Origin: JACVRW01 sp963751835
GTDB lineage: Bacteria > Actinomycetota > Thermoleophilia > Solirubrobacterales > Thermoleophilaceae
Length of the DNA: 64,000 nucleotides
NCBI GenBank assembly: GCA_963751835.1
Contig: CAVVWD010000009.1
Span: 1-64,000 of the forward strand
Direction of reading: 5' to 3'
Numbering within the stretch: position 1 is the stretch's first letter; each line of letters begins with the position of its first letter. The notes beneath the pieces are model-generated. The model was not told where the DNA came from. It saw only the letters and a program-made list of their open reading frames with translations, and made no database searches. Positions 1 through 8,559 of the stretch are shown one piece after another. The position numbers and the translations under genes were made by a program.

Positions 1-334
1 CATGACAGTTGGAACAGAGCAGCACGCACTTCGCCGCCTCCTCCCTCATCGCTCGGATAGACCGCGTGAACCCACGGCCGGAGATGCCAAACTGCTTGGT
101 GACAGGATCGACGTGGTGAAAGTGAAGCGCTCCCACGTAGTTGTCGTAACCGCAGAGCCGACAACTCCCTCCCGCCTCAGCGATTAGCTTCAGCCGCGCG
201 CGTCTGCGCCAATCGAGAACTCGCTGCTTCCTGCATTCCTTGCAGCGGTAGTAGCCACGACCCTCCAGGACGAACTCGGTCTCTCCATGAGTCGCACAGA
301 CCTTGAGGGTGAATTTCGGAAGTTCCGCCTCCAC
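1..334 (-). CDS. HNH endonuclease-like zinc protein (partial, runs off left edge)
   Basis: Reverse-strand frame opening at a GTG at 334 and still open at base 1, giving the first 111 residues. Two zinc-knuckle-like pairs lie near the N terminus (C13/H16, C31-x2-C34). Then comes an HNH-type core: C58-x2-C61, the HFHHVDP stretch (H73, H74, D76) and C107-x2-C110-H111. This is the order of the beta-beta-alpha metal fold in HNH nucleases. The C terminus is outside the window, so the last catalytic His/Asn cannot be checked. The start sits 2 nt downstream of a GAAC-N4-GTTC palindrome like those at dnaE2 and imuB, so I infer SOS control. The substrate is unknown; it could be a repair-linked or a homing-type nuclease. 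Confidence 0.8.
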   Translation of the reverse strand, partial: MEAELPKFTLKVCATHGETEFVLEGRGYYRCKECRKQRVLDWRRRARLKLIAEAGGSCRLCGYDNYVGALHFHHVDPVTKQFGISGRGFTRSIRAMREEAAKCVLLCSNCH

Positions 335-336
335 GA

Positions 337-354
337 CCCGAACACTAGTTCGGG
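337..354. promoter_or_regulatory. LexA (SOS) box upstream of the HNH gene
   Basis: CCCGAAC-acta-GTTCGGG is a perfect 7-bp dyad with the Gram-positive/actinobacterial SOS core GAAC-N4-GTTC. CGAAC-ACxx-GTTCG is shared with the boxes at 42820 and 52469, and like them it abuts a minus-strand start codon (334 here). It also lies 25 bp past the rpoD stop and could form a short hairpin, but no T-run follows. Confidence 0.65.
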
Positions 355-378
355 TGCCGGACGGAACCGGAGCCGCCG

Positions 379-1395
379 TCAGGCCTCGTCCGCGGTCCCT
401 GCCAGGCGGTCTGCTCCGCCGGAGCTCTTCAGCATTGCCAGCGTCTTCGACTCGATCTGGCGCACGCGCTCGCGGGTCACGCCCACCTCGTGGCCGATGT
501 CCTCGAGCGTCATCGGGCCCTTGTCGCCAAGGCCGTAGCGCAGCTCGATCACCCTACGCTCACGCAAGGAAAGCGACTCGAGCACCTTCTGGATATCGTC
601 GTCGCGCATCCGTTTCGAGACGATCTCCAGCGGCCGGTCGGTAGCCGAGTCCTCGATGAAATCGCCCAGCGAGGCGTCGCCGTCCTCGCCGCCCACCGGC
701 GCCTCCAGCGAGACCGGCTCCTGCCCGAGCTTCAGGATCTCCTCCACCTTCCTGGCCGGCATCTCCACCAGCTCGCCGATCTCCTCGCACGTAGGCTCGC
801 GGTTGTGCTGCTGGAGCAACATCCGCTTGGCCTTCGCCACCCGGTTCATCCGCTCCACCATGTGCACCGGGATCCGGATCGTCCGCGACTGGTCGGCCAG
901 CGCGCGCGTGATCGCCTGCCGGATCCACCAAGTCGCATAGGTCGAGAACTTGAAACCGCGGCGCCAATCGAACTTCTCGACCGCCCGGATCAACCCCAGG
1001 TTGCCCTCCTGAATCAGGTCGAGCAGCGTCAGCCCCCGGCCGCTGTAGCGCTTAGCGATCGAGACCACAAGCCGGAGATTGGCCTCGATCAGCGCGTTCT
1101 TGGCGCGCATGTCATTCTGCTCGATCCGCTTCGCCAACCGCACCTCATCCTCGCGCGTCAGCAGCTGCACCCGGCCGATCGTGCGCAGATAAAGCCGCAC
1201 CGTGTCCTCCACCCCCTGCTCCGGAGGCGCCACCGCCAGACCGGCCGTGACAACGCCGCCCTCGTCGAAAAGGTCTGCGGGCTCGGGCGCGGGCTCGTCG
1301 GGCTCGGCGTCGCTCGCGGCCGGATCGGTCGCGTCGAGCTCTTCCGGCTCGGAGTCGTCCTGCAGCGAGAAGGCGGGGTCGGTCATGAGCACCAC
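379..1395 (-). CDS. rpoD: RNA polymerase primary sigma factor (sigma-70, SigA/RpoD)
   Basis: 338 aa, at the short end for primary sigma factors. An acidic Asp/Glu/Pro-rich N terminus (about residues 1-55) replaces a full region 1.1. Region 1.2 follows (DTVRLYLRTIGRVQLLT), then region 2 with RLVVSIAKRY, DLIQEGNLGLIRAVEKFD and FSTYATWWIRQAI, which cover core binding, -10 recognition and melting. Region 3 follows. Region 4 ends with the -35-reading helix-turn-helix (TLEDIGHEVGVTRERVRQIE). It directs RNA polymerase to housekeeping promoters. It lies 64 bp downstream of dnaG, the classic dgt-dnaG-rpoD macromolecular synthesis order. Met1 and Met4 are both possible starts. Confidence 0.95.
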   Translation of the reverse strand: MVLMTDPAFSLQDDSEPEELDATDPAASDAEPDEPAPEPADLFDEGGVVTAGLAVAPPEQGVEDTVRLYLRTIGRVQLLTREDEVRLAKRIEQNDMRAKNALIEANLRLVVSIAKRYSGRGLTLLDLIQEGNLGLIRAVEKFDWRRGFKFSTYATWWIRQAITRALADQSRTIRIPVHMVERMNRVAKAKRMLLQQHNREPTCEEIGELVEMPARKVEEILKLGQEPVSLEAPVGGEDGDASLGDFIEDSATDRPLEIVSKRMRDDDIQKVLESLSLRERRVIELRYGLGDKGPMTLEDIGHEVGVTRERVRQIESKTLAMLKSSGGADRLAGTADEA

Positions 1396-1459
1396 CTGAC
1401 CGGCGGGCCCAGCATCTGCGAGCCCAGGACGCCGCCGCGGCGCTGCAAGGCTACTCGCT

Positions 1460-3196
1460 TCATGCCGTCTGCCCCATGACCTGATCGAGGTCCCGCCTCA
1501 CCTGCTGGCGGGCGCCGGCGAGCTCCATTCGGCGCGTGTCATCGTCCGCACGCCGCAGCTCGCGCTCGATCCTGCGCTGCTCGAGATGGAGGAAATCGAT
1601 GCGCAGGGCCGGCTCGGTCGCCTCGCCCTGCTCCTGGGCCGCCATCACCACGCCGTTCACTACTGCCGCCGTCGCCGGGTCGTCCTCGGAGAGGCCGACG
1701 AGCGGGTCGTCGAACGAAGAGAGCAGATGCGCCCGCGCGTTGCGCAGCGCAGGCGTGGAGAGGTGCTCGTCGGACAGGCGCTCCAGGTATTCGCGCCCGA
1801 GCGCCCCGCTCGCCAGGCACCGCGACAGGTAGGCGCGCTCCGCCGCAAGCGCGGCCTCTCCCGACGCGAGCAGCGAGCGCACTTCCTCGCCGCGCGGGGC
1901 GACTCGAGCCGCCGACGCGGACACATAGTCCGCGGGCACGTCCAACCGGTCCGCGACTTCGCGGACGAGGGCGTCCCTGGTTGCTGTCCGTTCCGGCACC
2001 GCTGATATCAATTTCCGCGCCTCCCCCAATGCAAGGTCCCTGCCTGAAGGCGTCTCTAGGTCTGCATCGGCAAGTACCCGGCGAACCTGAAATTCGATCA
2101 TGCCAACCGCACGCTCCATCCTCCCCGCGAACTCTTCGGGACCGGCCGAAGTCACGAGCTCTGCGGGATCCATCCCTTCGGGCAGTTCCACGACCCGCAG
2201 CTCGAGCCCTCGCTCCTCCGCGAGCCGGGATGCGCGCAGCATGGCCTCCTGGCCGGACCGATCCGCGTCCAGGGCAAGAATGAGCCGTGAAGCGGCCCTG
2301 CCGACCTCGGCGAGCTGCTCCTGGGTGAGGGCCGTCCCCATGATGGCTACGGCCTCCCGAATTCCGGCCTGGTGCAGCGCGAGCACGTCGGTGTAACCCT
2401 CGACGAGCACGATCCGACCGGTCTTTGCGGCCTCCCTCCGGGCGATATCGAGGCCGAACAGCTGGCGGCCCTTGTGGTACAGCTCGTTCTCGCTCGTGTT
2501 CAGGTACTTCGGCCCGCGCCCCTCCCCCATCTGGCGCGCTCCGAAGCCGAGGACGCGGCCGCGCCCGTCCGCCAGCGGGAACATGATTCGCCCGCGAAAG
2601 CGGTCGAACACACCGCCGCCGCGCCCTCTCTGGGCGAGCCCGGCAGCCATCAGCTCCTCCTCGCTGAAGCCGCTCTCCCGCGCTCCCAGCAGCATCCGGT
2701 CCCATGCGCTCGGCGAGTAGCCCACCCTGAACTCGCGCAGGATCTCCTCGGACAGGCCGCGGCCGGTCAGGTAGTCGCGCGCCCGGGCGGCCTCGCCGGA
2801 GTCCCAGAGGTAGGTGTCGTAGAAGCGCGCCGCCCGGTCGAGCAGCGCGAGCAGCCGCTCCCTGCGGCGCCGCCGCGCCTCGGCCTGGGGGTCCTCGTTC
2901 TCGAGCTCGAGCCGGACTACATAACGCTCGGCCAGGAACTCGACGGCCTCGCGGAAGTCGAGCCCCTCGGTCTGCTCGACGAATCCGATCGCATCGCCCT
3001 TGGCGTGGCAGCCGAAGCAGTAGAAGAGCTTGTCCTCGACGTTGACCGAGAACGAGGGTGTGCGCTCGTCGTGGAACGGGCAGAGCCCCGTGAGGCGCGA
3101 GCCCACCCGCCGAAGGTCGGTCTTCGACCCGACGAGGTCGGCCATGTCGACCGCGTCGCGAAGATGCTCGATCGACTCGCGCGTGTAGAGCGACAT
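1460..3196 (-). CDS. dnaG: DNA primase DnaG
   Basis: 578 aa, normal for the family; makes RNA primers for replication with the DnaB helicase. An N-terminal CHC2 zinc finger has ligands C39, H42, C60 and C63 (CPFHDERTPSF ... FYCFGCH). The TOPRIM catalytic domain near residues 255-340 has the metal-binding Glu in VLVEGYTDVLAL and the acidic pair in LALDADRSGQ. A less conserved DnaB-binding C terminus follows. The start at 3196 (MSLYTRESIEHLRD) overlaps the dgt stop as ATGA, so translation is probably coupled. The open frame continues upstream through dgt, but only in antisense-like shadow sequence. Confidence 0.96.
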   Translation of the reverse strand: MSLYTRESIEHLRDAVDMADLVGSKTDLRRVGSRLTGLCPFHDERTPSFSVNVEDKLFYCFGCHAKGDAIGFVEQTEGLDFREAVEFLAERYVVRLELENEDPQAEARRRRRERLLALLDRAARFYDTYLWDSGEAARARDYLTGRGLSEEILREFRVGYSPSAWDRMLLGARESGFSEEELMAAGLAQRGRGGGVFDRFRGRIMFPLADGRGRVLGFGARQMGEGRGPKYLNTSENELYHKGRQLFGLDIARREAAKTGRIVLVEGYTDVLALHQAGIREAVAIMGTALTQEQLAEVGRAASRLILALDADRSGQEAMLRASRLAEERGLELRVVELPEGMDPAELVTSAGPEEFAGRMERAVGMIEFQVRRVLADADLETPSGRDLALGEARKLISAVPERTATRDALVREVADRLDVPADYVSASAARVAPRGEEVRSLLASGEAALAAERAYLSRCLASGALGREYLERLSDEHLSTPALRNARAHLLSSFDDPLVGLSEDDPATAAVVNGVVMAAQEQGEATEPALRIDFLHLEQRRIERELRRADDDTRRMELAGARQQVRRDLDQVMGQTA

Positions 3197-4191
3197 CAGA
3201 AGCCCTGGGGCAGCGAGAGGTCGGCGAAAGCGCGGATGGCGAAGCGATCGGTCATCCCGGCAAGCCAGTCGACCACCCGCTCCTGATCTGACGCGCCCTC
3301 TACCACCGCCGGGGGCGGCACCTCGGCGTAGTGGTCGAAGAGCGTCCTCAGCATGCGCTCGATCCGCGGCCGTTCGCGCTGGGAGTCCGGCCCGAGGTAG
3401 ACGCGTTCGAACATGAACGAGCGCAGGCGCAGCATTGCGCCGCCCACCTCCTCGCCCTGGACAATGTCGCCCGCGGCCTCGGAGCGGTCGAGCAGGTCGA
3501 CCACCAGCGTCTCGATGCGCTCCGATCCCGTCGAGCCGAGCAGCTCGATCTCCTCGCGCGGCAGGTCCTCGAAGTTGAGGATCCCCGCACGCAGCGCGTC
3601 GTCGATGTCGTGGTTGATGTACGCGATGCGGTCGACGACCTTGACGATCCGTCCCTCGAGCGTCGCGGGCGCATCGGGGCCGGTGTGATGCCTGATCCCG
3701 TCGCGGACCTGGTCGGTCAGGTTGAGCGCCTCGATCCGTTCCACCACACGGAGTGAATGCTCGTTGTGGCGGAACCCGCTCCCCCAGCGTTCCCGGACAC
3801 ACGCGTCGAGCACCTCCTCGCCTATGTGCCCGAAGGGAGGGTGGCCGAGGTCGTGCCCGAGCGAGATCGCCTCGGTCAGGTCCTCGTTCAGGGAGAGCGC
3901 ACGAGCGACGTTGCGCGCAATTCCGGTGGCCTCGAGCGTGTGGGTCAGGCGCGTGCGGTAGTGGTCTCCCTCGGGCGCGATGAAGACCTGGGTCTTGCGC
4001 TTGAGGCGCCGGAAGGCCTTGGAGTGGACGATCCTGTCGCGGTCGCGCTGGAACGGCGTCCGGTGATCCGAATCGGGTTCTGCGACCGCCCGCCGGGCCG
4101 GGTAGGAGCGCGCGGCGAGCGGCGTCAGCGACTCGCGCTCGAGCCGCTCCACCCGCTCCGCGAAGGAGGTCCGAGCGAGCTGCGAAGGCAT
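3196..4191 (-). CDS. dgt: dGTP triphosphohydrolase-like HD-domain protein
   Basis: 331 aa. HD-superfamily dNTP triphosphohydrolase, expected to cleave dGTP to deoxyguanosine and tripolyphosphate. The RTRLTHTLEATGIAR motif supplies the first His (H84), SLGHDLGHPPFGHIGE gives the HD pair (H113-D114), and a late Asp lies in INHDIDDALRAG. N-terminal HRTPFQRDRDRIVHSKAFRRLK is typical of the Dgt type-2 group. First gene of the dgt-dnaG-rpoD run. Start ATG at 4191. Substrate preference among dNTPs cannot be read from the sequence. Confidence 0.93.
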   Translation of the reverse strand: MPSQLARTSFAERVERLERESLTPLAARSYPARRAVAEPDSDHRTPFQRDRDRIVHSKAFRRLKRKTQVFIAPEGDHYRTRLTHTLEATGIARNVARALSLNEDLTEAISLGHDLGHPPFGHIGEEVLDACVRERWGSGFRHNEHSLRVVERIEALNLTDQVRDGIRHHTGPDAPATLEGRIVKVVDRIAYINHDIDDALRAGILNFEDLPREEIELLGSTGSERIETLVVDLLDRSEAAGDIVQGEEVGGAMLRLRSFMFERVYLGPDSQRERPRIERMLRTLFDHYAEVPPPAVVEGASDQERVVDWLAGMTDRFAIRAFADLSLPQGF

Positions 4192-4231
4192 GCCCGCCCG
4201 ATTCTGTCAGGCGCCTTGCCCGCATCCCGGC

Positions 4232-4597
4232 TCAGCCGGCCGGCACGGGCAGCGCGCCGGTGCCGTAGTCCACGAGCACCGCGCGCTTCCCCTGCCGGCG
4301 CCACGACACCGTGAGCGGCGCGGTCTTGCCCGGCTCGAGCCGCGCCCGCAGGCCGATCTGCTCGCTCTCCGGGATCTCGTCGCCGCGGTTCTGCGGGAAC
4401 ACGCCGCGGACCAACGTCGGGGCGAATATCGCCGCGCTCTCCATCTCGTCGCCTGCGTCGGTGCGCACCCCGAGGTCGCGAGCGATCACGGTCGCGGCCT
4501 CTAGCGAGTCGTTGCGAACGGTGCCGGTCAGGATCCGGTCGTCGGGCAGGTTCGGGTTCTTGAAGACGCGCGGCTTGAACAGACGGGAGGCGTTCAT
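4232..4597 (-). CDS. Conserved small protein of unknown function
   Basis: 121 aa (MNASRLFKPRVFKNPNLPDDRIL...). No signal peptide or membrane segment is evident. Alternating short hydrophobic strands (ILTGTVRNDSLEAATVIARDL, KTAPLTVSWRRQGKRAVLVDYG) suggest a small beta-sandwich, as in FxLYD-type domains; that is only an impression. It lies 40 bp upstream of dgt in the same direction and diverges from the TetR gene across a short AT-rich gap, so the TetR regulator may control it. No function can be assigned. Confidence 0.6.
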   Translation of the reverse strand: MNASRLFKPRVFKNPNLPDDRILTGTVRNDSLEAATVIARDLGVRTDAGDEMESAAIFAPTLVRGVFPQNRGDEIPESEQIGLRARLEPGKTAPLTVSWRRQGKRAVLVDYGTGALPVPAG

Positions 4598-4667
4598 AGG
4601 CGGGGCAATCTAGCTGAAAATTAGTACAAGTGTGCATGTTTTCCCCTCGGCGATTAACATCGGCCGC
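4598..4667. promoter_or_regulatory. Divergent promoter region with possible TetR operator
   Basis: A 70-bp AT-rich gap between the hypothetical gene (start 4597, minus) and the TetR gene (start 4668, plus). It contains GAAAA at 4616-4620 and TTTTC at 4639-4643 as inverted arms around an 18-bp centre, a plausible autoregulatory operator. The symmetry is weak. Confidence 0.3.
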
Positions 4668-5249
4668 GTGGGCGCGGGCGAACGCACTCGTCAGGCTCGC
4701 GGCGAGCGCCGCCACGACGCGATCCTCGAGGCCGCGCTGCGTGTGATCGCGGAGCGGGGCGTCTCGGCCGTCACACACAGGGCGGTCGCCGCGGAGGCGG
4801 CGGTTCCGCTGTCCTCCACCACCTACTACTTCGAGTCGCTCGACGAGCTGCTCGAGGAGGCGCTCCTGCTGTTCGTGAACCGGGAGGCGGAGCGGCTAGG
4901 TCTCCTCGCCGAGCGGCTCGAGGGCCTCGACCTCCCTCCACTCGAGACCGCGAGGCTCTTTCGCGCCGAGCTCGAGACGAACGTCGCGCAGTTCGAGCTC
5001 TACCTCGAGGCCTCCCGCAGGCCGCGGCTGAGGGAGGTCGCGAGGCGCTGCCTAGAGCTCTACACGGCGGTCGCCGAGTCCGCCCTGCGGGCCTCGGGCG
5101 CCCCCGATCCGGCCTCCTACGGGCGGGCGTTCGTCGCCCTGTTCGACGGCTACAGCCTGCACCGGATCGCCGGTGGCGACGATCAGGGATTCGAGGATGC
5201 GCTGATTGCGCTCTGGGCGGCGGCGACGCGCGCGACCGGCACGCGGTAG
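4668..5249 (+). CDS. TetR/AcrR family transcriptional regulator
   Basis: 193 aa from GTG 4668 (MGAGERTRQARGERRHDAI); an ATG at 4632 in frame would add 12 residues. The N-terminal helix-turn-helix is typical: ILEAALRVIAERGVSAVTHRAVAAEAAVP followed by TTYYFESLDELLEEAL, where the YYF after the recognition helix is diagnostic. The C-terminal all-helical domain would bind an unknown ligand. The last 67 bp (5183-5249) overlap the 3' end of ppdK on the other strand. The likely target is the divergent promoter at 4598-4667. Confidence 0.88.
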   Translation: MGAGERTRQARGERRHDAILEAALRVIAERGVSAVTHRAVAAEAAVPLSSTTYYFESLDELLEEALLLFVNREAERLGLLAERLEGLDLPPLETARLFRAELETNVAQFELYLEASRRPRLREVARRCLELYTAVAESALRASGAPDPASYGRAFVALFDGYSLHRIAGGDDQGFEDALIALWAAATRATGTR

Positions 5250-7804
5250 GGCGAGCAGCTCACGTAGTCGAGGCCGGCCAGCTGGAAGAAGGCGATCGAG
5301 TCCGGGTCGCCTCCGTGCTCGCCGCAGATGCCGAGCTTCAGGTCGGGGTTGGCCTCGCGACCCACCCAGGCGGCGAGCCGCACGAGCCAGCCGACGCCGG
5401 GCGCGTCGATCGTCTCGAACGGGCTGCGCTCGACGATCTTCTCCTCCATGTAGCGCGCGAGCATCGCGCCGCCGACGTCGTCGCGAGAGAAGCCGAGCGC
5501 CGTCTGGGTCAGGTCGTTTGTGCCGAAAGAGAAGAAGTCGGCGCGCTTGGCGATCCGGTCAGCCACGAAGCACGCACGGGGAAGCTCGATCATCGTTCCG
5601 ATTGCCAGGTGGAGGCCCAAGCCGCCCTCTTCTTCGATCACGCGGTCCACGAGCGCGCGCATGAGCTCGAGTTCCTGCTCATAGGCCACGAGCGGCACCA
5701 TCACCTCGACCTCAGGCCGCTCTTCGAGGGCGAGCGCGGCGCGCACGACCGCGCGCACCTGCATCTCGTAGATCTCGGGGTGGAGCACCGCGAGCCGCAC
5801 GCCGCGCGTCCCAAGCATCGGGTTCGTTTCCGCGAGCTCATGCACCCGATCGAGCGTGTGCTCGAGCTCCTCCAGGTCGTCGCTCTCCTCGATCCGCGCA
5901 CGCTCGACCTCCTGCGCGAGCTCCTCCGCGTTCGGGATGAACTCGTGCAGCGGCGGGTCGAGCAGCCGGATCGTGACGGGCAGGCCGCGCATCGCGGCGA
6001 AGAGATCCTTGAAGTGGTCGGTCTGGAGCTCGAGGAGCCGCTCGAGCTCTTTGTCCCGGGCCTCGTCGCCCTCGGCCATGATCATCGCCTGCATCGTCCC
6101 CTGATGCTCGGTGCCGAGGAAGATGTGCTCCGAGCGGCAGAGGCCGATCCCCTCCGCTCCGAATTCGCGCGCCTTGGCAGCGTCCACGGCCGTGTCGGCG
6201 TTGGCGCGCACGCCCAGGCTGCGGAGCTCGTCCGCCCAGCCCAGGACGGTCTGGAACTCGCCGCTCACCTCGGGCTCCTCGAGCGGCACGTCGTCCGCCG
6301 TAACGACGCCGGTGCTGCCGTTGATGGCGATCCGGTCCCCCTCCGAGAGCTCTGTGTCGCCCACCCGCAGGGTCTTCGCCTTCAGGTCGACCTCGAGCTC
6401 GCCCGCGCCCGCCACGCAGGGCTTGCCCATCCCGCGCGCGACGAGCGCCGCGTGGCTCGCCTTGCCTCCCTTGCTCGTGAGGATCCCTTCAGCAGCGTTG
6501 AATCCATGGACGTCGTCCGCCTCGGTGAACGGCCGCACCAGGATCACCTTGCGCTTGTCGGCCGCCGCGGCGACGGCGTCGTCGGCCGTGAACACGACCT
6601 CGCCGGCCGCCGCCCCGGGCGAGGCGGCCACGCCCTTGGTGAGGATCGTGAACTCCGCGTCACGGGCGAACGCCGGGTGCAGCAGGGCGTCGAGGCGCGC
6701 CGCCTCGATCGTCATCATCGCCTCGGTCTTGTCGAGGAGCCCCTCCTCGACCGCGTCCACCGCGAAACGCACGGCCGCCTGGGCAGGCCGCTTCGCGTTG
6801 CGCGTCTGAAGCATGTAGAGGCGGCCCTCCTCCACGGTGAACTCCGTGTCCTGCATGTCCTTGTAGCGACGCTCGAGCGTGCGCAGGATCTCCATCAGCT
6901 CGGCGTGCGCCTCGGGCATCAGCCGCTCCATCTCGGCGATGTCGAGCGGGGTGCGGACGCCCGACACGACGTCCTCGCCCTGGGCGTTCACCAGGAAGTC
7001 GCCCGACGGCTCCGGCGCCCCGGTGATCTCGTCCCGCGAGAAGGCGACCCCCGAGCACGAGCGCTCGCCGCGGTTGCCGAACACCATCTGCTGGATGTTG
7101 ACCGCCGTCCCCCACGTGTCCGGAATGCGGTTGATGCGCCGGTACTCGACCGCCCGCGAACCCGTCCAGGAGTCGAAGACCGCGCTGATCGCCTCGAGGA
7201 GCTGGTCGCGCGGCTCCTGCGGGAACTCGTCGTCGTAGGCCTCCTTGAACTCCTCGGTCAGCGCCTTCAGGTCGTCCACCGAGAGCTCCGTGTCCTCCTC
7301 CACGCCGGCCTCGCGCTTGCGCTTCTCGATCAGCTCCTCGAAACGCTCGCCCGGTATGCCGCGGCACACGTTCCCGAACATCTGCACGAAGCGCCGGTAG
7401 GAGTCCCACGCGAAGCGGTCGCCGCCGAGGCCCTCCACCGACTCGTCGTTGAGGCCGAGGTTGAGCACGGTGTCGAGCATCCCCGGCATCGACTCGCGAC
7501 CGCCCGAGCGCACCGACACGAGCAGCGGGTCATCCGCGTCGCCGAGCCGCTTGCCGGTGTGCTCCTCGAGCCGCTCGAGCGCGGCGTCCGTCTGCTCCTC
7601 GAGGCCCTCCGGCAGCTCGCCGCCCGCCTCCATGTAGGCGACGCACGCCTCGGTCGTGATCGTGAACCCGGCCGGCACCCGCTCGGCGCCGAGCACGCGC
7701 GTCATCTCCGCGACGTTGGCGCCCTTGCCGCCCAGCAGCTCGCGCATGTCCTTCGAGCCCTCGGCGAAGTCGTAGACCAGCTGTGTGCCCGCCGCAACTT
7801 TCAC
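5183..7804 (-). CDS. ppdK: Pyruvate, phosphate dikinase
   Basis: 873 aa, full length. Interconverts pyruvate, ATP and phosphate with phosphoenolpyruvate, AMP and diphosphate. The N-terminal ATP-grasp domain begins with LLGGKGANVAEMTR. The swivelling phosphohistidine domain has GGKASHAALVARGMGKPC (His near residue 450). The C-terminal TIM barrel has LCRSEHIFLG, FGTNDLTQTALGFSRDD and catalytic Cys near 827 in ICGEHGGDPDSI. Start ATG 7804, 18 bp after the recO stop, in the conserved recO/ppdK/dgt/dnaG/rpoD neighbourhood. No dedicated regulatory protein gene is adjacent. Confidence 0.96.
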   Translation of the reverse strand: MKVAAGTQLVYDFAEGSKDMRELLGGKGANVAEMTRVLGAERVPAGFTITTEACVAYMEAGGELPEGLEEQTDAALERLEEHTGKRLGDADDPLLVSVRSGGRESMPGMLDTVLNLGLNDESVEGLGGDRFAWDSYRRFVQMFGNVCRGIPGERFEELIEKRKREAGVEEDTELSVDDLKALTEEFKEAYDDEFPQEPRDQLLEAISAVFDSWTGSRAVEYRRINRIPDTWGTAVNIQQMVFGNRGERSCSGVAFSRDEITGAPEPSGDFLVNAQGEDVVSGVRTPLDIAEMERLMPEAHAELMEILRTLERRYKDMQDTEFTVEEGRLYMLQTRNAKRPAQAAVRFAVDAVEEGLLDKTEAMMTIEAARLDALLHPAFARDAEFTILTKGVAASPGAAAGEVVFTADDAVAAAADKRKVILVRPFTEADDVHGFNAAEGILTSKGGKASHAALVARGMGKPCVAGAGELEVDLKAKTLRVGDTELSEGDRIAINGSTGVVTADDVPLEEPEVSGEFQTVLGWADELRSLGVRANADTAVDAAKAREFGAEGIGLCRSEHIFLGTEHQGTMQAMIMAEGDEARDKELERLLELQTDHFKDLFAAMRGLPVTIRLLDPPLHEFIPNAEELAQEVERARIEESDDLEELEHTLDRVHELAETNPMLGTRGVRLAVLHPEIYEMQVRAVVRAALALEERPEVEVMVPLVAYEQELELMRALVDRVIEEEGGLGLHLAIGTMIELPRACFVADRIAKRADFFSFGTNDLTQTALGFSRDDVGGAMLARYMEEKIVERSPFETIDAPGVGWLVRLAAWVGREANPDLKLGICGEHGGDPDSIAFFQLAGLDYVSCSPYRVPVARVAAAQSAISASSNP

Positions 7805-7822
7805 AGGGTGGACCTTATGCCC

Positions 7823-8545
7823 CTACGCGACGCGCCTCAATCGCACGTGCGCGTGGTGCTCGAGCGTCTCCGCCACCGCCCGGTCGGCCTGCGCGAGCGC
7901 TCGCTCGGGGGCGGCGGGTGCCTCCGACAGCGGTCGCGCCAGCGCCTCGACGAGGAAGCGGTGAGCGTCCTCGTCCAGCGGGAACGAGCCCGCCTCGCAG
8001 CCCGCGCAGACCACCCCGCCGGCGCTCGGCGAGAAGCCGCCGAGATTCTCGGCCTCCCCACACGAGACGCAGGATGCCAGCTCGGGCGCGAAGCCCGCGG
8101 CCAGCAGCAGCTTGAGCCGGAAGGCGAGCGCCTGCGACCGGCAGGCGCGCGCCGGATCGGCGTCGAGGAGCGCGAGCTCGTTGCAGAGCAGGTTGTAGGC
8201 GGGCGGGTTGGGCTCGCTCGAATCGAGCAACCGCAGCACCGCCTCACACGCCTGCGAGGCGCGCTCGAGTGACTCCCGTCGCTCGCGGAGCGCCGGGTGG
8301 GCGTGCACCGTGTCCGCCTGGCTGATCGTGCAGAGCTCGCCGCGGCCCCTGTGCAGGACGAGCTCCACCCTGCTGAGCGGCTCGAGGCGCCCGCCGAGCC
8401 GCGACTTCACGCGCCGCACCCCCTTGGCCACGGCGCCGACCCGCCCGTGGCCGGCCGTGTAGAGATGCAGCACCCGGTCGGCCTCGCCGTAGCGGATGGA
8501 GCGCAGAACTACCGCTTCGGTCTTGAACGAACCGGGCACCTTCAT
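7823..8545 (-). CDS. recO: DNA repair protein RecO
   Basis: 240 aa from ATG 8545 (MKVPGSFKTEAVVL); an ATG five codons upstream would overlap the divergent glutaredoxin. The N-terminal OB fold contains VLRSIRYGEADRVLHLYT, and a helical C-terminal domain follows. A zinc-binding cluster CVSCGEAENLGGFS...VVCAGC (two CxxC pairs) is typical of Gram-positive and actinobacterial RecO. It loads RecA on SSB-coated gaps with RecR. Only 14 bp separate the divergent starts of recO (8545) and grx (8560), so their promoters overlap the genes. Confidence 0.93.
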   Translation of the reverse strand: MKVPGSFKTEAVVLRSIRYGEADRVLHLYTAGHGRVGAVAKGVRRVKSRLGGRLEPLSRVELVLHRGRGELCTISQADTVHAHPALRERRESLERASQACEAVLRLLDSSEPNPPAYNLLCNELALLDADPARACRSQALAFRLKLLLAAGFAPELASCVSCGEAENLGGFSPSAGGVVCAGCEAGSFPLDEDAHRFLVEALARPLSEAPAAPERALAQADRAVAETLEHHAHVRLRRVA

Positions 8546-8559
8546 AGACTCTGAACGCA

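Noticed and set aside
337..354. Hairpin as rho-independent terminator of rpoD
   Set aside because: It lacks a T-run, and its GAAC-N4-GTTC core and position match two other SOS boxes, so an operator is preferred; a dual role is not excluded.
5315..8272. 985-codon plus-strand open frame antisense to ppdK and recO
   Set aside because: High GC removes stops in the shadow frame; the sequence is His/Arg/Leu low-complexity with no domain, while the other strand has ppdK and recO.
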